From Pseudomonadota bacterium (lineage in GTDB: Bacteria > Pseudomonadota > Alphaproteobacteria > Rhizobiales > Rhizobiaceae): a DNA stretch of 8,936 nt. The position numbers and the translations under genes were made by a program. The first letter of the stretch is position 1, and each line of letters opens with the position of its first letter. The notes under the pieces are model-generated. The model saw nothing but the letters and a program-made list of their open reading frames with translations, was not told where the DNA came from and searched no databases. The stretch is taken from positions 1-8,936 of the forward strand of contig JAEZHO010000385.1 in NCBI GenBank assembly GCA_023416545.1. Reading direction: 5' to 3'. Shown here one piece after another: positions 4,754 through 8,936 of the stretch.

Positions 4754-5554
4754 ATGACAGTCTCTCCCTCCGCCGGCAACCGGCCCGCCTATCTCCAGGA
4801 TCTGCGACAGTTTCTCGTGCGGGTGGAGCGCGGGGAGGGCAAGGCCGCCCTGCGCTGGCAGGCGACCTTCGCGATCGTCGACATCGCCATCCTCGCCTTC
4901 TTCCTCTTCGGCCCCTACCTGCGGGCTGGACCTTCCTACCTGATCATCGACTATCTCATCGCCGTCTGGATCGGCATCGAACTGACGGCGAGGGCGCTTG
5001 TCGCCCCCACATGGCGGGTCTTCTTCCGGCGCTTCATGACCTGGATCGACATCATCATCCTGGCGACGCTGCTCTTTCCGGACGTGCTGTTCAATTTCGC
5101 CTTCCTGAGGGTCATGCGCCTCTGGGCGATCGGCAGCAGTCCGCTCCTGCGGCACGCTCTGCGCCGGGCGGGATATGCCCATCTGCTCGAGGTCGTGCGG
5201 GCGCTCATCAACCTCCTGGTCTTCCTCTTCATCGCCACCGGCTTCGTCTATACGAGCTTCTTCTATCACCGCCGCGGCGAGGAAGGCTTCGTCGACGCCC
5301 TCTACTTCACCGTCGCCACCATCACCACGACCGGCTTCGGCGACATCACCCTTCCGGGCACCGCCGGCAAGCTGACCTCCGTCGTCACCATGATCGTCGG
5401 GATATCGCTCTTCGTCCGCCTCGCCCAGGCGGTGGTGCGCCCCTACAAGGTCCACTTTCCCTGTCCGCGCTGCGGCCTGCAGCGGCACGAGCAGGACGCC
5501 GTCCACTGCAAGGCCTGTGGCGAAATCCTGAGGATCCCGGACGAGGGCGACTGA
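4754..5554 (+). CDS. Potassium-channel-like membrane protein with C-terminal zinc ribbon
   Basis: A 266-residue inner-membrane protein. Hydrophobic segments at about 38-54, 63-80, 98-115, 117-128 (the fourth, arginine-rich), 148-168 and 207-225 give a six-segment voltage-gated-like plan. R119, R122, R133, R137 and R138 lie in or after the fourth segment. Between the last two segments is a pore helix and selectivity filter DALYFTVATITTTGFGDITLPG, with TTGFGD at 192-197 in place of canonical TVGYGD. This keeps the Gly-aromatic-Gly-Asp needed for K+ selectivity. The C-terminus after residue 230 is a cytoplasmic CPRC-x11-CKAC zinc ribbon (C237, C240, C252, C255) instead of a nucleotide-binding or RCK domain. 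ATG 4754 has no good Shine-Dalgarno sequence but is the only sensible start. It follows the sigma gene by 57 bases, so it may be expressed with it. A role in osmotic or membrane-potential stress is inferred from the family and context. Confidence 0.85.
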   Translation: MTVSPSAGNRPAYLQDLRQFLVRVERGEGKAALRWQATFAIVDIAILAFFLFGPYLRAGPSYLIIDYLIAVWIGIELTARALVAPTWRVFFRRFMTWIDIIILATLLFPDVLFNFAFLRVMRLWAIGSSPLLRHALRRAGYAHLLEVVRALINLLVFLFIATGFVYTSFFYHRRGEEGFVDALYFTVATITTTGFGDITLPGTAGKLTSVVTMIVGISLFVRLAQAVVRPYKVHFPCPRCGLQRHEQDAVHCKACGEILRIPDEGD

Positions 5555-5634
5555 GGAACATCGCCGGCCGTCCAGTCCGTGTTTGCCCCCCGAGCGTTGA
5601 AGGCATAGAAGCGGGACCAGCAAGGAGAACGACC

Positions 5635-5937
5635 ATGGCTGATGCTGACGACGAATATGTTTACGACGAGGCGACCGGTGAATGGCGCCCCGCCTCGGAG
5701 ATCGCGGCGCAGGCCGCAAGGTCCGCGGAAGTGCGCGACGCCTCCGGCAACGTGCTGAAGGACGGCGATTCCGTCACGCTCATCAAGGATCTCAAGGTCA
5801 AGGGCGCCGGCCAGACCCTGAAGCAGGGAACGGTCATCCGCTCGATCCGTCTCACCGACAACCCGGAAGAGATCGACTGCCGCCACTACACCATAAAAGG
5901 CCTCGTGCTGCGCACCGAATTCGTCCGCAAGCGCTAG
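5635..5937 (+). CDS. PhnA/YjdM-type protein, C-terminal domain only
   Basis: A 100-residue soluble protein. Residues 33-98 match the PhnA C-terminal domain: VRDASGNVLKDGDSVTLIKDLKVKG (33-57), then TLKQGTVIRSIRL (61-73), a DNPEEIDCRH segment (75-84) and LVLRTEFVRKR at the end. Full-length YjdM proteins carry an N-terminal four-cysteine zinc ribbon. Here it is replaced by an acidic 30-residue segment (ADADDEYVYDEATGEW) with no cysteine. The only Cys is C82. Despite the PhnA label, this family is not phosphonoacetate hydrolase and its biochemical role is unsettled. ATG 5635 follows AAGGAG (5622-5627) with 7 bases of spacing. The frame is open far upstream into the channel gene, but that part is out-of-frame shadow. 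It lies 80 bases after the channel gene and is closed by the hairpin at 5943-5966. Confidence 0.82.
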   Translation: MADADDEYVYDEATGEWRPASEIAAQAARSAEVRDASGNVLKDGDSVTLIKDLKVKGAGQTLKQGTVIRSIRLTDNPEEIDCRHYTIKGLVLRTEFVRKR

Positions 5938-5942
5938 ATCGC

Positions 5943-5966
5943 ACCGGCCGGTCGAAGCCGGCCGGT
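5943..5966. terminator. Hairpin between convergent genes, likely bidirectional terminator
   Basis: ACCGGCCGG (5943-5951) pairs perfectly with CCGGCCGGT (5958-5966) around a TCGAAG loop, 6 bases after the PhnA-like stop and 14 bases from the end of the opposing ATPase gene. No T-run on either side, as is common in GC-rich alphaproteobacteria. Confidence 0.6.
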
Positions 5967-5979
5967 CGGGCAGCCCGCA

Positions 5980-7527
5980 CTACCGCTTGAGGCTGCCGAG
6001 GATGCCGCGCACGATCGCGCGGCCGAGCGAGTTGGCGACCGAGCGCGCGGCACTCTTCATCGCCGCCCCGACGACCGTTTCGCGCTGACGGGTGGATGTG
6101 CGGCGCGCTACCGGCTTCTTCGCAGGCTCGTCGTTGCCGAAGCCCGGCAGCGTCCAGCGGCCGGCCGCGCTGTCGTCTCCCTGCTCTTCCTCCTGCCGCC
6201 GCGTCGCTTCCGCCCTGGCCGCCTGTTCGGCGCGCGCCATGAGGATCTCGTATGCGGACTCGCGGTCGATGTCCCGGTCGTACTGGCCGGCGATCGGGCT
6301 CCGGTTGATGATGTCGCGGCGCTCGGCATCGGTGAGCGGCCCGATCCGCGAGGAGGGCGGGCGGATCAGCGTCCGCTCGACCATGGAAGGCGCGCCCTTG
6401 CCCTCGAGCGTCGATACCAGCGCCTCGCCGGTGCCGAGCGCGGTGATCGCCTCCTGCGTGTCGAAGGCCGGGTTGGTGCGGAACGTCTCGGCCGCCGTCT
6501 TCACCGCCTTCTGTTCGCGCGGCGTATAGGCGCGCAGCGCATGCTGCACCCGGTTGCCGAGCTGCGCCAGCACCGTCTCCGGCACGTCGAGCGGGTTCTG
6601 CGTCACGAAATAGACCCCGACGCCCTTCGAGCGGATCAGGCGCACCACCTGCTCCACCCGTTCGATGAGCACCTTGGGCGCCTCGTCGAAGAGCAGGTGC
6701 GCCTCGTCGAAGAAGAAGACGAGCCGCGGCTTTTCCGGATCGCCCACTTCCGGCAGTTCCTCGAAGAGTTCCGAAAGCAGCCAAAGCAGGAAGGTCGCGT
6801 AGAGGCGCGGATTGTTCATCAGCTTGTCGGCCGCAAGCACGCTGATCACGCCACGCCCGTCGGGGCTCGTGCGCATCAGGTCGCGGATGTCGAGGGCGGG
6901 TTCGCCGAAGAAATACTCCGCGCCCTGCTGCTCGAGCACCAGGAGCGCGCGCTGCAGCGAGCCGACCGATGCCTTGGAGACGAAGCCGTAGCGCGTCGAG
7001 ATCTCGCTTGCATGTTCGCCCATGTAGTTGAGGAGCGCCTGCAGGTCTTTGAGGTCGAGGAGCGCCATCCCGCCTTCGTCGGCGATCTTGAAGGCGATGT
7101 TGAGCACGCCTTCCTGCGCCTCGGTGGCGTTCATCAGGCGGGCGAGCAGCAGCGGTCCCATTTCCGCGATCGTGCTGCGCACCCGATGCCCCTTCTCGCC
7201 GTAGAGGTCGAGGAAGATCACCGGCGAGGCGGCAAAGTCGTAATCCGCAAAATGGATCTGCTCGGCGCGCTTCAGCAGGTAGTCCTTCTCCTCGCCGGGC
7301 GCCGCAATGCCGGAAAGGTCGCCCTTGATGTCGGAGCAGAACACCGGCACTCCGGCATTCGAGAAGCTCTCGGCCAGGGTCTGCAGCGTGACCGTCTTGC
7401 CGGTCCCCGTGGCGCCGGTGATGAGGCCGTGGCGGTTGCCGAACTTCAGTTCCAGGTACTCGGCCTTGTTGAAGGAATCGTCGGGGTTCCGGCTGCCGCC
7501 GAGAAACAGTTTTCCTTCATTCGTCAT
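5980..7527 (-). CDS. HerA-like DUF853 ATPase (YjgR type)
   Basis: A 515-residue cytoplasmic P-loop ATPase of the HerA/FtsK superfamily, close in length to E. coli YjgR. Walker A is GATGTGKT at 38-45. The following SDIKGDLSGIA (65-75) is typical of the family. Walker B is RLVFFFDEAHLLF at 268-280 with D274/E275. A VYFVTQNPLDVPETVLAQLGNRVQHALRAYTP segment (306-336) holds the sensor and arginine-finger region. The C-terminus is different in character: an Ala/Arg/Glu-rich helix (431-449), a low-complexity linker, and a basic amphipathic tail (about 485-515). Family members are presumed DNA or RNA translocases, but the job of YjgR proteins is not settled. No nuclease gene such as NurA is beside it, so a HerA-NurA repair pair is not indicated. 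ATG 7527 is preceded by GAGGGAG (complement of 7538-7544), spacing 10. Confidence 0.9.
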   Translation of the reverse strand: MTNEGKLFLGGSRNPDDSFNKAEYLELKFGNRHGLITGATGTGKTVTLQTLAESFSNAGVPVFCSDIKGDLSGIAAPGEEKDYLLKRAEQIHFADYDFAASPVIFLDLYGEKGHRVRSTIAEMGPLLLARLMNATEAQEGVLNIAFKIADEGGMALLDLKDLQALLNYMGEHASEISTRYGFVSKASVGSLQRALLVLEQQGAEYFFGEPALDIRDLMRTSPDGRGVISVLAADKLMNNPRLYATFLLWLLSELFEELPEVGDPEKPRLVFFFDEAHLLFDEAPKVLIERVEQVVRLIRSKGVGVYFVTQNPLDVPETVLAQLGNRVQHALRAYTPREQKAVKTAAETFRTNPAFDTQEAITALGTGEALVSTLEGKGAPSMVERTLIRPPSSRIGPLTDAERRDIINRSPIAGQYDRDIDRESAYEILMARAEQAARAEATRRQEEEQGDDSAAGRWTLPGFGNDEPAKKPVARRTSTRQRETVVGAAMKSAARSVANSLGRAIVRGILGSLKR

Positions 7528-7565
7528 GCAACTGGCGCTCCCTCGCAGCGTTACGGCTTTCGAGA

Positions 7566-7594
7566 CTTATAGATGGCGTCGGGAACCGCGGCAA
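7566..7594 (-). promoter_or_regulatory. Putative sigma-70 promoter of the DUF853 ATPase gene
   Basis: On the minus strand TTGCCG (complement of 7589-7594), a 17-base spacer, then TATAAG (complement of 7566-7571), a 5/6 match to TATAAT. Expected start near 7559 gives a leader of about 30 bases. Confidence 0.55.
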
Positions 7595-7615
7595 CGGAAA
7601 CGGCGGCCCCCCGGC

Positions 7616-7621
7616 AGGGAG
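7616..7621 (+). promoter_or_regulatory. Ribosome binding site supporting a GTG start for the YihY gene
   Basis: AGGGAG lies 6 bases before GTG 7628. The nearby ATG at 7623 is in another frame, and no later in-frame ATG precedes the first conserved residues of the domain. Confidence 0.65.
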
Positions 7622-7627
7622 CATGCG

Positions 7628-8608
7628 GTGACGGACGTGCCGGAAGCGGTCCCGGTGGGTGAAGAGGGTAGGGGGCGCGAGGCGGGGCGTCCCGGCCAGA
7701 TCCCCGCAGTCGGTCTGAAGGACGTCTTCTGGCGCCTCTACGCGGCCATCAACCAGGATCGCGTCATGCTGATCGCGGCCGGTGTTACCTACTATCTCCT
7801 TCTCGCGCTCTTTCCCGCCATGACCGCGCTGGTGTCGATCTACGGCTTCGTCGCAAGCCCCGCCGATATCGTCGAGCGGATCGGCTTCCTCAGCACCGTC
7901 ATGCCGTCCGATGCCCTGACCATCGTCGTCAACCAGCTGAAGTCGCTTGCCTCCCAGGACAGCTCGACGCTGAGCATCGGCCTGATCGGCGGCCTCGGCG
8001 TTGCGCTCTGGAGCTCCAACAACGGCATGAAGGCGCTCTTCGAGGCGATGAACGTCGCCTACCAGGAAGACGAGAAGCGCAGCTTCCTCAAGCTCAACGC
8101 CATCTCTCTCCTCTTTACCTTCGGCTCGCTGATCCTCGCCGTCGTCCTGATCGTGGCGATCGGGGTGATCCCCGCGCTGCTGTCCTTCCTGAGGCTCGAC
8201 GGCTCGGCGCAGACGATCATCGGCATGACGCGCTGGCCGCTGACGGTGCTCTTCGTCGCCGTCGCGATCGCCATCCTCTACCGCTTCGGGCCGAGCCGCG
8301 AGCCGCCGAAGACCCGCTGGCTCACCTGGGGAACGGCGTTCTCCACCATCCTCTGCCTGGTCGCCTCGGCCGCCGTCTCCTTCTACCTGTCGCACTTCGC
8401 CAACTACAACGCCACCTATGGCGCGCTTGGCGCCATGATCGGATTCATGGTATGGATCTGGATATCGGTCATCATCGTCATCATCGGCGCCGAGATAAAC
8501 GCCGAACTGGAGCACCAGACGGTGAAGGACACGACGACCGGACCGCCCGAGCCGCTCGGCGCGCGCGGCGCCTACATGGCGGATACCGTCGGCAAGGCTT
8601 CGACCTGA
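7628..8608 (+). CDS. YihY/virulence factor BrkB family membrane protein
   Basis: A 326-residue inner-membrane protein with six predicted membrane segments at about 47-75, 115-133, 158-183, 203-219, 238-256 and 266-288. The family pattern is clear: a KDVFWRLYAAINQDRVMLIAAGVTYY start (31-56), with the conserved AxxxxYYxLxALFP motif, LWSSNNGMKALFEAMNVAYQEDEKR (128-151), RFGPSR (219-224), WLTWGTAFS (231-239), SHFANYNATYGALGAMIGFMVWIWIS (255-280), and GAEINAELE at 287-295. The protein was once called RNase BN in error; true RNase BN is a different enzyme, and the function of YihY proteins remains uncertain. The frame is open far upstream, antisense to the ATPase gene, but residues before GTG 7628 are unlike the family and the ribosome site supports 7628. 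Divergent from the ATPase gene, with about 100 bases between. The hydrophilic N-terminus (1-30) is Gly/Glu-rich. Confidence 0.9.
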   Translation: MTDVPEAVPVGEEGRGREAGRPGQIPAVGLKDVFWRLYAAINQDRVMLIAAGVTYYLLLALFPAMTALVSIYGFVASPADIVERIGFLSTVMPSDALTIVVNQLKSLASQDSSTLSIGLIGGLGVALWSSNNGMKALFEAMNVAYQEDEKRSFLKLNAISLLFTFGSLILAVVLIVAIGVIPALLSFLRLDGSAQTIIGMTRWPLTVLFVAVAIAILYRFGPSREPPKTRWLTWGTAFSTILCLVASAAVSFYLSHFANYNATYGALGAMIGFMVWIWISVIIVIIGAEINAELEHQTVKDTTTGPPEPLGARGAYMADTVGKAST

Positions 8609-8705
8609 CCTCACCGGAATGCGCCGGGAGCGGGCTTCGCTTCTCGTGCACATCGCCCGCCTCCGCGCATTTGACGCTGGACGACTCCCGACGGATTGTA
8701 TTACC

Positions 8706-8721
8706 TTGACGTCAACGTCAA
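8706..8721. promoter_or_regulatory. Perfect inverted repeat before the last gene
   Basis: TTGACGT (8706-8712) and ACGTCAA (8715-8721) form a perfect 7-base inverted repeat with a 2-base spacer. A self-complementary TTGACGTCAA (8706-8715) is nested in it. It ends 18 bases before the ATG of the next gene and follows a weak promoter candidate (TTGACG 8671-8676, then TTGTAT 8696-8701 with a long 19-base spacer). Likely a repressor or activator site; the long spacer and symmetry recall MerR-family control, but the regulator is not identifiable here. Confidence 0.5.
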
Positions 8722-8728
8722 AACCTCG

Positions 8729-8733
8729 AGGAG
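8729..8733 (+). promoter_or_regulatory. Ribosome binding site choosing between two adjacent ATGs
   Basis: AGGAG at 8729-8733 is 6 bases before ATG 8740 but only 3 before ATG 8737, favouring 8740. Confidence 0.6.
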
Positions 8734-8739
8734 ACAATG

Positions 8740-8936
8740 ATGAATGAACTCGTAACCCGCGTCGCCGACAACGTCGGCATCGCCCCCGATACGGCCGAGA
8801 AGGCGGTCGGCATGATGCTCGGCTTCCTGCAGCGCGAGGCCGATGACGGCGCGGTTGCCACGATGATCGAATCCATCCCCGGCGCGCCGGAACTGGTTGC
8901 GAAGTTCAACGGCGAAGGCCAGGGCGGCGGCGGCCT
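8740..8936 (+). CDS. Small helical protein, DUF2267-like, 3' end missing
   Basis: The frame runs open from ATG 8740 to the window end, giving 65 complete residues of a longer protein. The sequence MNELVTRVADNVGI (1-14) then TAEKAVGMMLGFLQREADDGAVATMIESIPGAPELV is helical. It resembles rhizobial proteins annotated DUF2267 (DUF2780 is an alternative), in which a helical N-terminal half is followed by a Gly-rich linker. The GEGQGGGG at 58-65 looks like the beginning of that linker. No signal peptide or membrane segment is visible. Function is unknown. The perfect inverted repeat at 8706-8721 suggests specific transcriptional control. An in-frame ATG at 8737 would add only one Met. Confidence is high that this is a gene and moderate for the family name. 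Confidence 0.7.
   Translation, partial: MNELVTRVADNVGIAPDTAEKAVGMMLGFLQREADDGAVATMIESIPGAPELVAKFNGEGQGGGG

Noticed and set aside
5555..5584. GGAAC at 5555-5559 before the PhnA-like gene as a third stress promoter.
   Set aside because: The next TT is 22 bases away (5582), so it does not fit N18-19, and the bases at the expected -10 position are CG/GT.
5011..5634. A long N-terminal extension of the PhnA-like protein, since the frame is open from 5011.
   Set aside because: That stretch is the +1 shadow of the channel gene; the strong ribosome site before ATG 5635 and the domain boundaries support the short form.
3689..5719. A 676-codon open frame on the minus strand opposite the sigma and channel genes.
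   Set aside because: It is the antisense shadow of several well-supported plus-strand genes. The translation is His/Arg/Gly/Asp-rich with no domain pattern, as expected for GC-rich antisense frames.
7582..7606. GGAAC at 7582-7586 before the YihY gene.
   Set aside because: No TT at 18-19 bases; the region there is GG/CC-rich.
7307..7627. A long N-terminal extension of the YihY protein.
   Set aside because: It would be antisense to the ATPase gene start and has no family similarity; GTG 7628 has a good ribosome site.
1131..8721. The palindromes at 1135-1146 and 8706-8721 as two sites of the same regulator.
   Set aside because: They share TTGA..TCAACGT by direct alignment, but their symmetry centres differ by 3 bases relative to the shared core, so different regulators are more likely.
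7517..8737. A 406-codon open frame on the minus strand opposite the YihY gene.
   Set aside because: Low-complexity, charge-rich translation without recognisable domains, antisense to a clear membrane-protein gene.
1..8936. CRISPR array, tRNA, rRNA, insertion sequence or integrase.
   Set aside because: No spaced direct repeats, cloverleaf-like segments, transposase motifs or terminal inverted repeats were seen on reading both strands.

Overview
GC-rich chromosomal-type sequence from an alphaproteobacterium, most likely a member of the Hyphomicrobiales/Rhizobiaceae (Sinorhizobium, Rhizobium or Shinella-like). This rests on the protein families present, the codon use (strong G/C third positions) and two promoter-like sites that fit the alphaproteobacterial general stress response consensus. 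I see no tRNA, rRNA, insertion sequence, integrase or CRISPR array. Genes are tightly packed and no gene-free stretch exceeds about 130 bases.

Layout. Bases 1-687 hold the 3' part of a RES-domain toxin gene whose start lies before the window. It meets, tail to tail with an 8-base overlap, a MarR-family repressor gene (680-1123, minus). That repressor is divergent from a three-gene cluster on the plus strand: a DUF899 thioredoxin-like protein, a DUF1579 protein and a two-domain VOC (glyoxalase-fold) protein. The short divergent space carries a perfect 12-base palindrome covering the putative -10 elements of both promoters, so the repressor probably controls itself and the cluster. Together they look like a small stress or detoxification module; the inducing compound cannot be read from the sequence.

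Bases 3298-4696 form a stress-signalling group: a degenerate stand-alone receiver-like protein, a 79-residue protein of unknown function and an ECF sigma factor. The receiver-like gene and the sigma gene each sit behind a GGAAC-N18-TT site, suggesting both belong to the EcfG/RpoE2 regulon and that the sigma factor is a second tier in a sigma cascade. Close behind follow a six-segment potassium-channel-like protein with a C-terminal zinc ribbon, and a short PhnA/YjdM-type protein reduced to its C-terminal domain.

A GC-rich hairpin at 5943-5966 separates this rightward block from a minus-strand HerA-like (DUF853, YjgR type) ATPase. The ATPase is divergent from a YihY-family membrane protein gene with a GTG start. 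The window ends inside a small helical-protein gene (DUF2267-like) preceded by a perfect 7-base inverted repeat.

Overall this is a fairly ordinary core or near-core region. The items most worth checking are the two stress promoters around the receiver/sigma pair, the operator layout of the marR-DUF899 region, the possible cysteine redox switch in the MarR protein, and the zinc-ribbon channel. I found no convincing wholly new defence or mobile system.
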